A stretch of DNA of 64,000 bases, taken from NCBI GenBank assembly GCA_902590915.1, contig CACIYQ010000004.1, positions 16,538-80,537 of the forward strand, in the 5' to 3' direction. The notes below the pieces were generated by a model that worked only from the letters and a program-made list of their open reading frames with translations, was not told where the DNA came from and did not search any database. Source of the stretch: an uncultured Pelagibacteraceae bacterium. GTDB taxonomy: Bacteria > Pseudomonadota > Alphaproteobacteria > Pelagibacterales > Pelagibacteraceae. Position numbers and translations under genes: made by a program. Numbering within the stretch: the stretch's first letter is position 1; every line of letters starts with the position of its first letter. Below, piece after piece: positions 25,792-35,556 of this stretch.

Positions 25792-26627
25792 TGGATATTT
25801 CAAACATTAATGAAATTATAAATTTATTAGTTGTTTTAGCTATTGCTGCAGCAGTAGCTGGTTTTATGGCAGGACTACTTGGTGTTGGAGGAGGAATAAT
25901 AATGGTTCCAGCATTATATTATGCTTTCTCAGTTTTAGATTTTGATATTGTTACTAGAATGCATCTCTCCGTTGGAACTTCATTAGCAATTATTGTTCCA
26001 ACCTCAATAATCTCAACAAAGATACATATGCAACATGATGCTGTAGATTTTAAAATGGTCAAATCCTTTGGAATATTTATTTTAATAGGAGTAATCTCAG
26101 GAACATTTTTAGCTGTTAATTTAAAAACTCCAGCATTAGTTTTGTTTTTTTCAATTTTTGCTTTTTTAGTTGGAGTATTTTTTATTTTTTTAAGAGAGCA
26201 GCTTGTTGAAAATCCAAAGAAAATTTCAGATTTAATTAAAAATATCTCTGGAATTGTAATTGGATTTATATCTGTGCCACTTGGGATAGGTGGCGGATCA
26301 TTGATGGTTCCTTTTATGAGAACTTTTGGTTACGACATTAGAAAATCTATTGGAACTGCAGCGGCAGTCGGTTTCTTGATAGCAGTTACTGGTACCACAA
26401 CAATGGTAATTAGTGGTAAAATTATTAATAATGTTAATACACCTTTTAGTCTGGGATATATAAATTTATTAGGTTTTATTGTATTTGTGCCTGTGACGAT
26501 GTTAATGGCGCGCATAGGTGCTAAAGCAGTATATAAAATTGATAAGGGTCTATTGAGCAAAATCTTTGGAACATTTTTAATAATTGTTTCTATTAGATCT
26601 TTTTATGAATATTTAAGTATAAACTAG
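25791..26627 (+). CDS. TauE/SafE family membrane protein
   Basis: The 278-residue protein has about eight hydrophobic helices in two repeats with the family glycine motif GLLGVGGGIIMVPALYY in the first half and IGFISVPLGIGGGSLMVPFM in the second. TauE/SafE proteins export sulfite or other small anions. Its start overlaps the dusA stop by one base and malonyl-CoA decarboxylase follows after two bases. Its cargo here is unknown; it may move an anion linked to the TRAP substrate. Confidence 0.85.
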   Translation: MDISNINEIINLLVVLAIAAAVAGFMAGLLGVGGGIIMVPALYYAFSVLDFDIVTRMHLSVGTSLAIIVPTSIISTKIHMQHDAVDFKMVKSFGIFILIGVISGTFLAVNLKTPALVLFFSIFAFLVGVFFIFLREQLVENPKKISDLIKNISGIVIGFISVPLGIGGGSLMVPFMRTFGYDIRKSIGTAAAVGFLIAVTGTTTMVISGKIINNVNTPFSLGYINLLGFIVFVPVTMLMARIGAKAVYKIDKGLLSKIFGTFLIIVSIRSFYEYLSIN

Positions 26628-26629
26628 AT

Positions 26630-27943
26630 ATGAAAAACATGTTTAACTTAAAAGATATCATTTCATCCATCGCTGATGTAGGCCAAAAATTATTCAAAAA
26701 AAAACAGCTTAAAAAAAATGATTTAGAAACAATATTGTCATTATGTGATGACTTAATTTCTAATAAAGGTGCAGCTTTTGGTATCACTGTTGCAAGGGAT
26801 GTGACAGATCTTTATCAAACCCTCACACCTGAGAATAAACTAACATTTTTTAAGAAGATAAATGAGAAGTTTAAGCCTAGTCATACTAATGTATCAGAAG
26901 CTATAGAAACTTATCAAAAAACCCAGAATGATAAAAATTTATTTAATTTATTTATAGTATCTGAGGGAAAGAGAAGAGAATTATTTAGAAGAATGAATAT
27001 GGCTCCGAATGGAATTTCTACCATAGTTTCTTTGAGAGAAGATTTATTGAAAGAATTAAAAGAAAATTCAGAATTAAAACCTTTAGATGATGATTTAAGA
27101 GAATTATTTAAGTCATGGTTTAATCCAGGTTTTTTAAGATTAGCTAAAATTACTTGGGATACTAAAGCAGCTGTTTTAGAAAAAATTATGAAATATGAGA
27201 GAGTTCATAAAATTAAAGACATGGATGAACTTAAGAGGAGACTTGGAGAGGACAGAAGATTTTTTTCATATTTTCATCCAGCACTTGAGGATGAGCCAAT
27301 AATATTTGTTCAAGTAGCCCTAACAAATGGTCTAGGTAAATCGATACAAGAAATTACTAAGCCACATACAACAGGGAATAAAAATTATGATACTGCAACA
27401 TTCTATTCAATCAGCAACTGCCAAGAAGGTTTATCAAGGGTTACTTTGGGAAATTTCTTAATTAAAAGAGTTGTTTATGAAATACAAGAAGAATTACCTG
27501 ACATAAAACACTTTGGAACTTTATCACCTATACCAGGTTTCAGAGATTGGTTTTCATATTTGGAAGAAAATAAAATTAAAAATATTTTAGGAAATATTCC
27601 TTTAGAAAATATATCTTTCTTAAAATCCTCAGATTTAAAAATTGGTGACACAAGAATTGTATCTAACAAAGATGCAATTTTAAAATTAGTTGCTCACTAT
27701 TTGATAAATGAAAAAAATCATAAACAATTACCTATTAATGATGTAACAAGATTTCATTTAGGAAACGGGGCTATAGTTGAGGATATAAATATAAATGCTA
27801 ATGTTTCAGAAGTTGGTTTTAATAGATCTTATGGTGTTATGGTTAATTATTTATATGAACTTAAGAATATTGAGAAAAACCACGAGGATTATGTAAATAA
27901 CAAAAAAGTAATAGTCTCAGATAAACTTAAAAAGTTTATTTAA
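26630..27943 (+). CDS. Malonyl-CoA decarboxylase
   Basis: The 437-residue protein fits the MCD family, which converts malonyl-CoA to acetyl-CoA and CO2. The N-terminal helical part contains FLIVSEGKRRELFRRMN-like sequence, and the catalytic GNAT-like domain contains HPALEDEPIIFVQVALTNGL, the serine segment TATFYSISNCQEGL, SPIPGFRDW, and the histidine segment FHLGNGA. It closes the TRAP operon. With the divergent CoA-transferase, it would let malonate enter acetyl-CoA metabolism. Its 3' end overlaps the convergent DUF2061 gene by 4 bp. Confidence 0.9.
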   Translation: MKNMFNLKDIISSIADVGQKLFKKKQLKKNDLETILSLCDDLISNKGAAFGITVARDVTDLYQTLTPENKLTFFKKINEKFKPSHTNVSEAIETYQKTQNDKNLFNLFIVSEGKRRELFRRMNMAPNGISTIVSLREDLLKELKENSELKPLDDDLRELFKSWFNPGFLRLAKITWDTKAAVLEKIMKYERVHKIKDMDELKRRLGEDRRFFSYFHPALEDEPIIFVQVALTNGLGKSIQEITKPHTTGNKNYDTATFYSISNCQEGLSRVTLGNFLIKRVVYEIQEELPDIKHFGTLSPIPGFRDWFSYLEENKIKNILGNIPLENISFLKSSDLKIGDTRIVSNKDAILKLVAHYLINEKNHKQLPINDVTRFHLGNGAIVEDININANVSEVGFNRSYGVMVNYLYELKNIEKNHEDYVNNKKVIVSDKLKKFI

Positions 27944-28140
27944 TTGGTACCCCATTTAACTTTATTCCAAATTCTCTCGTGAAAATAATAGAAAAAGAGC
28001 GGAATGATTGAGCCAACTCCTAGTATTCCAGCACCAACAAATGTACCAGTATAAATATAGCCAAATATTACCCAATAAATAAAAATAAAAAACCTCCAAG
28101 AAAAAGTTTTTGCAACTGATCTTATTTTTTTATCTGCCAT
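27940..28140 (-). CDS. DUF2061 small membrane protein
   Basis: The 66-residue protein has the DUF2061 pattern: an N-terminal RSVAKTFSWRFF, two hydrophobic helices, and a C-terminal FYYFHERIWNKVKWG. It is a small inner-membrane protein of unknown function. It overlaps the end of the malonyl-CoA decarboxylase gene by 4 bp. Confidence 0.82.
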   Translation of the reverse strand: MADKKIRSVAKTFSWRFFIFIYWVIFGYIYTGTFVGAGILGVGSIIPLFFYYFHERIWNKVKWGTN

Positions 28141-28180
28141 TATATAAATTTATAAGTAAATTAGAGTTTATAAATTAATC

Positions 28181-28219
28181 AAAAAAAAAGAGGTGACTTC
28201 AGTCTCCCTCCATCACCTC
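28181..28219 (-). terminator. Intrinsic terminator after the phosphohexomutase gene
   Basis: Read on the minus strand, GAGGTGA (28213-28219 complement) and TCACCTC (28190-28196 complement) form a 7-bp stem with a 16-nt loop, followed by nine T residues. It lies 72 bp beyond the phosphohexomutase stop. The 150-bp gap holds no other feature I can support. Confidence 0.75.
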
Positions 28220-28290
28220 GTGATTTAAATTTAAATGATTCTTTACAATTTTGTGATCACTTATTAGTTGAAAATGATGTTTATCAACTT

Positions 28291-29745
28291 TTAAATTTTT
28301 TGGTCATAATCACCAATTTTTCCAGTCTTTTGGAGTAAATCATTAATAAAATCAAAGATTTTTTTCTTTCTACTGTCCGAGGTTGGACTCTCTGTAACAA
28401 CTACCAATGAAGGTTTATTAGAGGACGCTCTGATTAAACCCCATGAACCGTCCTGAAAAGAAAATCTAATTCCATTTACAGTTAAAATCTCTGATATCAC
28501 TTGATCATCTATTTTAATTTTATCGATTTTAACTTTTTCTATCTGTTTTACTAATTCTTCAACCACTTGATATTTTTCTTCATCTTTACAAAAAGGAGCC
28601 ATAGTAGGTGATTGATAAGTTATAGGTAATTCATCAATAATTTCACTCATTTCTTTATTTTGATTATTTAGTAAATGACAAACCTGAATTGCAGAATTAA
28701 TACCATCATCGTATCCGTAACCTAGTGGTTGATTAAAAAAAAAATGTCCACTTTTTTCAAACCCAGCCAAAGCTTTTTCTGTATTAACTTTTCTTTTAAT
28801 ATGAGAATGACCCGTTTTCCAATAAATCGTATCACAGTTGTTTTTTGCTAATACTTTATCTTTTGCGTATAAACCTGTAGATTTAACATCTACTACAAAC
28901 TTTGAATTTTGATGTTTTGCAGATAAATTTCTTGCAATTAATAAACCAATTTTATCTGAGAATATCTCATTACCTTTGTTGTCAATCACTCCAACTCTGT
29001 CACCATCTCCGTCAAAACCAAACCCTATATCAGCATTATTTTCTTTTACAGATTTTGCTATTTCATGAAGCATCTCTAAATCTTCAGGGTTAGGATTGTA
29101 TTTTGGAAAAGTCCAGTCTAAATTACAATCTAGTTCTATTACATCACAACCAATTCCTCTTAATATATCTGGAGCGAATATACCTGCTGTACCATTACCA
29201 CATGCAACAACAGCTTTTATTTTTTTATTAATTTTATTACTTTTGATTAAATCTTCTTTGTAAACTTGTTGGAAATTTTCAATTTGTTTATCACTTCCTT
29301 GACCTGATATAAATTTTTCATTTAACGTTATTTCTTTTAATTCCTTCATTTCTTCTGGTGCATGAGTTAATCCTTTTTTGATACCCATCTTAACTCCAGT
29401 CCATCCATTTTCATTATGACTTGCAGTTACCATTGCAACAGCATCAGAGTTTAAGTTAAATTGAGCAAAATAAACCATTGGTGATAATGACAATCCAACA
29501 TCTTCAACATTACAACCAGTTGACATTAAACCTTTTTTTAGAGCAGTTTTAATCTCTTCGCTATAGGAACGATAGTCATGACCAACTATTACGGTAGGAT
29601 TATTTTTTTTGGTGTGATTAATTACTTGTGTTCCTAAACCCTTTCCAAGATTCTCTATTCCAGCTTTGTTTATGTTTTCTTCATACAACCATCGCGCGTC
29701 ATATTCTCTGAAACCATAGGGATCAATTTTAATATTCTCTGTCAT
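28291..29745 (-). CDS. Phosphomannomutase/phosphoglucomutase
   Basis: The 484-residue enzyme is an alpha-D-phosphohexomutase. The catalytic phosphoserine loop is TASHNENGWTG (near residue 107), the Mg loop is GFDGDGDRVG (near 244), and the sugar-binding loop is GFEKSGHFFF (around 332), followed by a C-terminal phosphate-binding domain with RASSNKPSLVV. Its size matches the AlgC-type enzymes that accept mannose or glucose phosphates. It supplies sugar-1-phosphates for glycan and glucosyl donor synthesis, including the UDP- or GDP-glucose that a glucosylglycerate pathway would need. Confidence 0.9.
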   Translation of the reverse strand: MTENIKIDPYGFREYDARWLYEENINKAGIENLGKGLGTQVINHTKKNNPTVIVGHDYRSYSEEIKTALKKGLMSTGCNVEDVGLSLSPMVYFAQFNLNSDAVAMVTASHNENGWTGVKMGIKKGLTHAPEEMKELKEITLNEKFISGQGSDKQIENFQQVYKEDLIKSNKINKKIKAVVACGNGTAGIFAPDILRGIGCDVIELDCNLDWTFPKYNPNPEDLEMLHEIAKSVKENNADIGFGFDGDGDRVGVIDNKGNEIFSDKIGLLIARNLSAKHQNSKFVVDVKSTGLYAKDKVLAKNNCDTIYWKTGHSHIKRKVNTEKALAGFEKSGHFFFNQPLGYGYDDGINSAIQVCHLLNNQNKEMSEIIDELPITYQSPTMAPFCKDEEKYQVVEELVKQIEKVKIDKIKIDDQVISEILTVNGIRFSFQDGSWGLIRASSNKPSLVVVTESPTSDSRKKKIFDFINDLLQKTGKIGDYDQKI

Positions 29746-29923
29746 TTATCAATTTTTTACCCTTTTATGTTAATTAATTGTAATTTTTTAATTTTTTTTA
29801 TTGATAAATAATTTGACATGTTCTATAAATGTTCTGTTGATTTACTGTTTATATAGTATATTAACTCAAAACGCCTACAACATGTAGTTGTTTTCGTATA
29901 ATAAACAAAATATAATAAAAGTT

Positions 29924-31861
29924 ATGAACAAAATTTTATCGCAGGCCCTAAAGAAAGCTGTCTCTGAATATAGCCCTTTGGTAAATGATGTTTCAAAAGA
30001 TAAAAGACCTGATCTTTTTTCACTAAATAACGAAACAGAACTATTTCAAAATGAAAAGGGCATTATCATTAAAATTGATCGTTCAAAAGACTCAAACTTA
30101 ACTGACTTTGGTAAAGCAACCTTAAAAGATAGATATCTTGGTCACAACGAATCTTTCCAAGACTTGTTTGCTAGAGTTGCAAGCTCTTATGCAGATGACA
30201 ATCTTCACGCTCAACGAATTTATAATTACATTAGCAGCTTATGGTTTATGCCCGCAACGCCAGTTTTATCAAATGGTGGAACTAAAAGAGGATTACCAAT
30301 TTCTTGTTTTTTAAATGAAGCATCAGATAGCTTAGGTGGTATTTTAGATTTATGGAGTGAAAATGTTTGGCTTGCAGCTAAAGGTGGCGGTATCGGAAGT
30401 TATTGGGGCAATCTAAGATCTATTGGTGAAAAAATTGGTAAAGTTGGAAAGACATCAGGAATAATTCCATTTATTAAAGTTATGGACTCGTTGACTATGG
30501 CAATTAGCCAAGGCTCATTAAGAAGAGGGTCTGCGGCTTGTTATCTTCCAATTGATCATCCTGAAATAGAAGAATTTATAGAGATGAGAAGACCAACAGG
30601 TGGTGATCCAAATAGAAAAGCGTTAAATTTACATCATGGTGTTTTAGTTTCAGATGCATTCATGAGAGCTGTAGAAACTGACGAGCAATGGGCACTAAAA
30701 AGTCCTGCAGATGGAACAATACAACAAACTATTTCTGCAAGAAATTTATGGATTAGGTTGTTAACCGCAAGAATTGAAACTGGTGAACCTTACATAATTT
30801 ATATTGATACGGTTAATAGACAAATTCCTCAACATCATAAGTTAGCAAATTTAACAGTTAAAACTTCTAATCTATGTAGTGAAATTACTCTTCCAACAGG
30901 AATAGACAAAGATGGTAGAGATAGAACAGCAGTTTGTTGCTTATCATCTTTAAACTTAGAAAAATACGATGAGTGGAAAGATGATCCAAACATGATTAAT
31001 GATGTAATGAGATTTTTGGATAATGTTTTATCTGATTTTATAAATAAAGCTCCAGATCAATTTAAAGATGCAAAGTATTCAGCTGAAAGAGAGCGAAGTG
31101 TTGGATTAGGTGTAATGGGCTTTCATTCTTTTCTTCAAAAAAATAGAATTCCTTTAGAATCTGTAATGGCTAAATCTTGGAACAAAAAAATATTTAAGGA
31201 TATAGATGCAAAAGTAAATCAGGCTTCAAAAGATTTGGCGGAAGAAAGAGGTGCGTGTCCTGATGCTGCAGAATACGGTTACCAAGAGAGATTTTCAAAC
31301 AAAACTGCAATAGCACCAACAGCTTCGATTTCTATTATTTGTGGTGGGGCATCACCAGGAGTAGAACCAATTGCCGCTAATAGCTATACACATAAAACAT
31401 TGTCAGGATCATTTAATGTAAAAAATAGATATTTAGAGGAAATATTAGAAAGTCATGGAAAGAATGATGATGAAACTTGGTCGAGTATTACGACTAATCA
31501 AGGCTCAATATCACATTTAGATTTTCTAACTGACTTAGAGAAAGATGTTTTTAAAACAGCATTCGAATTAAATCAAAATTGGATTGTTGAGTTGAGTGGA
31601 GACAGAACTCCTTTTATATCTCAAGCCCAATCAGTAAATTTATTTTTACCTGCAGATGTTCACAAAAAAGAACTCCATAAGATTCATTTTGATGCATGGA
31701 AAAAAGGTTTGAAAAGCCTTTATTACTGCAGATCAAAATCAATTCAAAGAGCTGAAAATATCAATGATGCAAAATCAACAGATATTATGGCGAATGTCTA
31801 CAAAAATAAATCAACCCAAACAGAACAAACTGAATACGAGGAGTGTCTATCATGTCAGTAG
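29924..31861 (+). CDS. nrdA: Class I ribonucleotide reductase, catalytic subunit
   Basis: I start at the ATG 29924 (645 residues); an upstream TTG at 29888 adds 12 unlikely residues. Motifs include GLPISCFLNEASDSL (first reducing Cys), AAKGGGIGSYWG, NLCSEITLP (thiyl Cys and Glu), CLSSLNL, and YYCRSKS with the Tyr pair for radical transfer. The C-terminus ECLSCQ holds the shuttle cysteines. The N-terminus goes straight into the catalytic domain with no recognisable ATP-cone, so dATP feedback control may be missing. It makes dNDPs with NrdB encoded next. Confidence 0.93.
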   Translation: MNKILSQALKKAVSEYSPLVNDVSKDKRPDLFSLNNETELFQNEKGIIIKIDRSKDSNLTDFGKATLKDRYLGHNESFQDLFARVASSYADDNLHAQRIYNYISSLWFMPATPVLSNGGTKRGLPISCFLNEASDSLGGILDLWSENVWLAAKGGGIGSYWGNLRSIGEKIGKVGKTSGIIPFIKVMDSLTMAISQGSLRRGSAACYLPIDHPEIEEFIEMRRPTGGDPNRKALNLHHGVLVSDAFMRAVETDEQWALKSPADGTIQQTISARNLWIRLLTARIETGEPYIIYIDTVNRQIPQHHKLANLTVKTSNLCSEITLPTGIDKDGRDRTAVCCLSSLNLEKYDEWKDDPNMINDVMRFLDNVLSDFINKAPDQFKDAKYSAERERSVGLGVMGFHSFLQKNRIPLESVMAKSWNKKIFKDIDAKVNQASKDLAEERGACPDAAEYGYQERFSNKTAIAPTASISIICGGASPGVEPIAANSYTHKTLSGSFNVKNRYLEEILESHGKNDDETWSSITTNQGSISHLDFLTDLEKDVFKTAFELNQNWIVELSGDRTPFISQAQSVNLFLPADVHKKELHKIHFDAWKKGLKSLYYCRSKSIQRAENINDAKSTDIMANVYKNKSTQTEQTEYEECLSCQ

Positions 31862-32859
31862 CAGAAAAAATAAATTCACAAATTATCCAACCAAAAAAAA
31901 TGGGATTGTTAGTTGAGAACCCAGTTTACAAACCTTTTAGATATCCATGGTGCTATGATGCTTGGTTAACTCAACAAAGAATTCATTGGCTGCCTGAAGA
32001 AGTTCCTTTGGGGGATGATGTTAGAGACTGGCAAAAAAATTTATCACAATCAGAAAAAAATTTATTAACACAAATTTTTAGATTTTTTACTCAAGCTGAT
32101 GTTGAGGTGAATAATTGCTATTTAAGACATTACACAACAGTATTTAAACCGACTGAAGTATTGATGATGATGACTGCTTTTGCTGCAATGGAAACAGTTC
32201 ACGTTGCTGCTTACTCACATCTTTTGGATACAATCGGTATGCCAGAGTCTGAATATTCTGCTTTTATGAAGTACAAAGAGATGAAAGACAAATATGATTA
32301 TATGCAAAATTTTAATGTAAATTCAAAAGAGGATATTGCTAAAACAGTTGCTGTCTTTAGTGCGTTTACTGAAGGGCTGCAGTTATTTGCAAGTTTTGCT
32401 ATTTTGTTAAATTTTCCAAGATACAACAAGATGAAAGGTATGGGCCAGATCGTCACTTGGTCAGTTAGAGATGAAACTCTTCATTGCAACTCTATGATAA
32501 GAATTTTTAGAGAATTTATTAAAGAGAACCCAGAAATATGGACTCCAAAGTTGAAAAAAGAACTTTATGAAGCATGTAGAATAATTATAGAGCATGAGGA
32601 TGCTTTTATTGATTTAGCTTTTGAAATGGGACCTATGGAGGGATTAACAGCAAGAGAAGTGAAAGATTATATTCGATTTATAGCTAATAGAAGATTAGAC
32701 CAATTAGGTTTAGAGGCTATTTATGATGTTGATAAAAATCCTCTTGGTTGGTTAGACACTATGCTTAATGCTGTCGAGCATATGAACTTTTTTGAGGGGC
32801 GTGCAACAGAATATTCTAAAGCATCCACGCAAGGAACTTGGGCAGAAGCATTTAGTTAA
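31852..32859 (+). CDS. nrdB: Class I ribonucleotide reductase, radical subunit
   Basis: The ATG at 31852 is chosen over GTG 31843 because GAGGAG lies at the correct distance only for the ATG; this gives 335 residues and a 10-bp overlap with nrdA. Ligands are visible as Asp83, Glu114 and His117 (AMETVHVAAY) with the radical Tyr121, matching the E. coli spacing of Asp84, Glu115, His118 and Tyr122. The later EGLQLFASFA and RDETLH segments give the other diiron ligands. It is thus a tyrosyl-radical type enzyme that needs oxygen. Confidence 0.95.
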   Translation: MSVAEKINSQIIQPKKMGLLVENPVYKPFRYPWCYDAWLTQQRIHWLPEEVPLGDDVRDWQKNLSQSEKNLLTQIFRFFTQADVEVNNCYLRHYTTVFKPTEVLMMMTAFAAMETVHVAAYSHLLDTIGMPESEYSAFMKYKEMKDKYDYMQNFNVNSKEDIAKTVAVFSAFTEGLQLFASFAILLNFPRYNKMKGMGQIVTWSVRDETLHCNSMIRIFREFIKENPEIWTPKLKKELYEACRIIIEHEDAFIDLAFEMGPMEGLTAREVKDYIRFIANRRLDQLGLEAIYDVDKNPLGWLDTMLNAVEHMNFFEGRATEYSKASTQGTWAEAFS

Positions 32860-32864
32860 TAAAT

Positions 32865-33488
32865 GTGAGAGATTTTGGTTTAGTTGTAATAGGAGCTCAC
32901 ACAGGTCAATATCTCACAGAAATAATAGCAGAATATACAAGTGAAAATATTCTCTTAGTAGAACCTGTTCCTTATAATTATGAGGTTCTTGAAAAGGAAT
33001 ATTCAAACCAGAAAAATTTTTTTATATGTAAAAATGCAATACTCGATAATACCAGTAAACAAAATTTTTTTTATGTCAAAAAAGAGTCAATAAAAAAGCT
33101 TGGTAAACATTGGGCGACAGGTATAGGTTCCTTTGACATAAATCATATATTAAGTCATAAAGGAAAAAGATTTGATATCACTGATGAAGATATTCAAGAA
33201 ATAGAAATTGATTTTATAACATTTAAAGATTTAACTGAAAGGTATTCAATTAAATCTATAGATAAACTACAATTAGATGTAGAAGGGGCTGAATATAAAA
33301 TACTAAATTCGATAGATTTTAATAAGGTAAAAATCAATCAGATATTTTTTGAATCAAAACATTTCGATGGAACCTTTTTAGAGGGTAAAAAATTAGAGGA
33401 AACAAAAAAAATGTTAGAAACTAACGGCTATACATTAAAGAAGGTGGACAGCGAAAATATTCTTGCTAAAAAAATTATCTCTGATTGA
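32865..33488 (+). CDS. FkbM family methyltransferase
   Basis: The 207-residue protein has an S-adenosylmethionine-binding Rossmann fold: VVIGAHTGQYLTEI (motif I), NILLVEPVPYNYEVL (motif II) and the FkbM-type KLQLDVEGAEYKIL. The start is a GTG at 32865, since the ATG two bases earlier meets a stop at once. Its substrate is unknown; FkbM proteins methylate sugars and lipids. It overlaps the end of prpC, convergently, by 14 bp. Confidence 0.85.
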   Translation: MRDFGLVVIGAHTGQYLTEIIAEYTSENILLVEPVPYNYEVLEKEYSNQKNFFICKNAILDNTSKQNFFYVKKESIKKLGKHWATGIGSFDINHILSHKGKRFDITDEDIQEIEIDFITFKDLTERYSIKSIDKLQLDVEGAEYKILNSIDFNKVKINQIFFESKHFDGTFLEGKKLEETKKMLETNGYTLKKVDSENILAKKIISD

Positions 33489-34599
33489 GCTGTAAAACTT
33501 TTCTGTGTTTTTTACCTTTATAACTAGCTAATGGTCTAATAAGTTTATTTGCAGCATGTTGCTCCATAATATGAGCAGACCAACCGGTTATTCTTGATAT
33601 AACAAATATAGGGGTAAAAAAGTCAGTATCGAAACCCATTAAGTGATAAGTCGGCCCTGTAGGATAGTCGACGTTTGGGTATATATTTTTCTCTTTAATC
33701 ATAACTTTTTCAACAATGTCATAAATTTTTTCAAATTTTTTATTTTTTTTTAGTTTAGCAACTTTTCCAAAGTATTTTCTCATTGTAGGTACTCTTGAAT
33801 CCCCTGATTTATAAACTCTATGTCCAAAACCCATTACAACTTCTTTTTTTTTTAAAGCATTATTTATCCAGTTTAATGCGTTCTCTGGTTTTTTTATTTC
33901 ATCCATCATATGCATTACCTCTTCATTAGCACCACCATGCAATGGCCCTTTAAGACTTGCAATAGCACCAGTAATTGCTCCATGAATATCAGACAAACTA
34001 CTTGTAATTGTTCTTGCTGTAAAAGTTGAAACATTAAAACTATGTTCAGCATACAATATTAAAGAAACATCAAATGCTTTTACGATTTCTTTTTGAGGCA
34101 CTTTACCAAAACACATGTAAAAGAAATTTTCAGCAAAATTTAGAGTTTTCTTTGGTTTGATTATTTTTTTTCCTTTTCTAATTCTATAAAAAGCAGCCAA
34201 TGCAGTGGGAGTTTTTGCAAAAATTCTCAAAGATTTCCTCATATTCGCCTCAGGACTTGAGTCTTGTGTTTCTTTATCTTCAAGTCCCATAACACTTACA
34301 GCTGTTCTTGCAACATCCATAGGATGTGATTTTTTGGGCATGTGCTTAATTATTTCATATAAATTTTTTGATAATTCTCGATTATTTTTTTCTTCTTTTT
34401 CAAATTTTCTTAGCTGAATTGTGTTTGGCAAATCTTTATTTAAAATTAAATATGCCACTTCTTCAAATCTACAATATTCACAAAGATCTTGAGCAGCATA
34501 ACCTCTGTAAGTAAGAGAATTTATTTCAGGCATAACTTTTGAAACCTCAGTTTCATCGACTACTATCCCTAATAAACCTTTTTTAATTTCCTCACTCAT
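33475..34599 (-). CDS. prpC: 2-methylcitrate synthase / citrate synthase
   Basis: The 374-residue enzyme is a short type II-like citrate synthase with the family blocks NSLTYRGYAAQDLCE, LYAEHSFNVSTFTAR, LKGPLHGGANEEVM (catalytic His), GFGHRVYKSGDSR (His) and GFDTDFFTPIF (catalytic Asp). Its size and operon with prpB point to condensation of propionyl-CoA with oxaloacetate in the methylcitrate cycle. The start overlaps the prpB stop by one base. Citrate synthase activity is not excluded. Confidence 0.9.
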   Translation of the reverse strand: MSEEIKKGLLGIVVDETEVSKVMPEINSLTYRGYAAQDLCEYCRFEEVAYLILNKDLPNTIQLRKFEKEEKNNRELSKNLYEIIKHMPKKSHPMDVARTAVSVMGLEDKETQDSSPEANMRKSLRIFAKTPTALAAFYRIRKGKKIIKPKKTLNFAENFFYMCFGKVPQKEIVKAFDVSLILYAEHSFNVSTFTARTITSSLSDIHGAITGAIASLKGPLHGGANEEVMHMMDEIKKPENALNWINNALKKKEVVMGFGHRVYKSGDSRVPTMRKYFGKVAKLKKNKKFEKIYDIVEKVMIKEKNIYPNVDYPTGPTYHLMGFDTDFFTPIFVISRITGWSAHIMEQHAANKLIRPLASYKGKKHRKVLQLNQR

Positions 34600-35495
34600 T
34601 ATTCGTGTCCTTCAGTACTAAAATTATAAATTTTTTCATCTAGTGAATTATACTTTTCATACTCAACAAGGTCATAAAGTCTTCTTCTCGTCTGCATTTT
34701 ATCTATTATATTGTTCTGATGTCCATTAACATAAATGTCTCTTAAGCCATCTTCTACATTTTTCATAGCTAACCTTTGCGTCGTGACAGGGTAAATAACA
34801 ATATTAAACCCAATATTTTCTAATTCTTTGTAATTAAATAGTTTTGATTTTCCAAATTCAGTCATATTTGCTAATAAATAGCAATTAAGTTCTTTTCTTA
34901 CTTTTTCAAAATCTTTTTCATCATGAAGTGCTTCAGGAAAAATAATTTCTGCTCCTGCATCAACATAAGCTTTACATCTATCAATCATTTTATCTATTCC
35001 CTCTACACTTTTTGCATCAGATCTAGCGATTATTTTAAAGTTTTGATCTTTTTTTGCATTAACACATTCTTTTATTTTTTTTATCATCGCCTCTGTTGAA
35101 ATAAGCTCCTTGTTATCAAGGTGGCCACATCTTTTTCTCTCAATTTGATCTTCCAAATGAACTCCAGTTATTCCAAATTGCTCAAATGTTTCTATTGTTT
35201 CTTTGCAAGATTTAAAACCAGTATCGATGTCAACAATTGTAGGAAGATTAGTTACTCTAGATATTAAATAAGACCTAGTACTTACATCTTGTAAAGTGGT
35301 AAGTCCTATATCTGGAAAACCAAGATCATTTGCCATAACGCCACCAGAAACATAAACAGCATCGTATCCTATTTCTTCAACTAATTTTGCAGTTAAAGGA
35401 TTATATGCTCCTGGTGCTCTTAAAATTTTTTTTGTTTTTAGTTTATTATCAAAATCAATTCTTTTCTGAGCAGGTTCTTTTTCTATAAAGTGCAC
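34599..35495 (-). CDS. prpB: Methylisocitrate lyase family (isocitrate lyase/PEP mutase superfamily)
   Basis: The 298-residue TIM-barrel enzyme has GGVMANDLGFPDIGLTTL, IVDIDTGF (metal Asp) and the catalytic KRCGHLD loop, which marks isocitrate/methylisocitrate lyases. It should split methylisocitrate to succinate and pyruvate. The prpB-prpC pair is the core of propionate oxidation. No prpD or acnD is found nearby, so the aconitase steps must be done by genes elsewhere. Confidence 0.9.
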   Translation of the reverse strand: MHFIEKEPAQKRIDFDNKLKTKKILRAPGAYNPLTAKLVEEIGYDAVYVSGGVMANDLGFPDIGLTTLQDVSTRSYLISRVTNLPTIVDIDTGFKSCKETIETFEQFGITGVHLEDQIERKRCGHLDNKELISTEAMIKKIKECVNAKKDQNFKIIARSDAKSVEGIDKMIDRCKAYVDAGAEIIFPEALHDEKDFEKVRKELNCYLLANMTEFGKSKLFNYKELENIGFNIVIYPVTTQRLAMKNVEDGLRDIYVNGHQNNIIDKMQTRRRLYDLVEYEKYNSLDEKIYNFSTEGHE

Positions 35496-35556
35496 TTTAT
35501 TGACCTATATTGTAATAATATTTTTGTTTTAGTTTTTAAATAAAATTAATCAATAT

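Noticed and set aside
29875..29890. Overlapping dyads around CTACAACATGTAGTTG upstream of nrdA, considered as an NrdR box
   Set aside because: The match to the NrdR consensus is weak, there is only one site instead of the usual pair, and no promoter could be placed near it.
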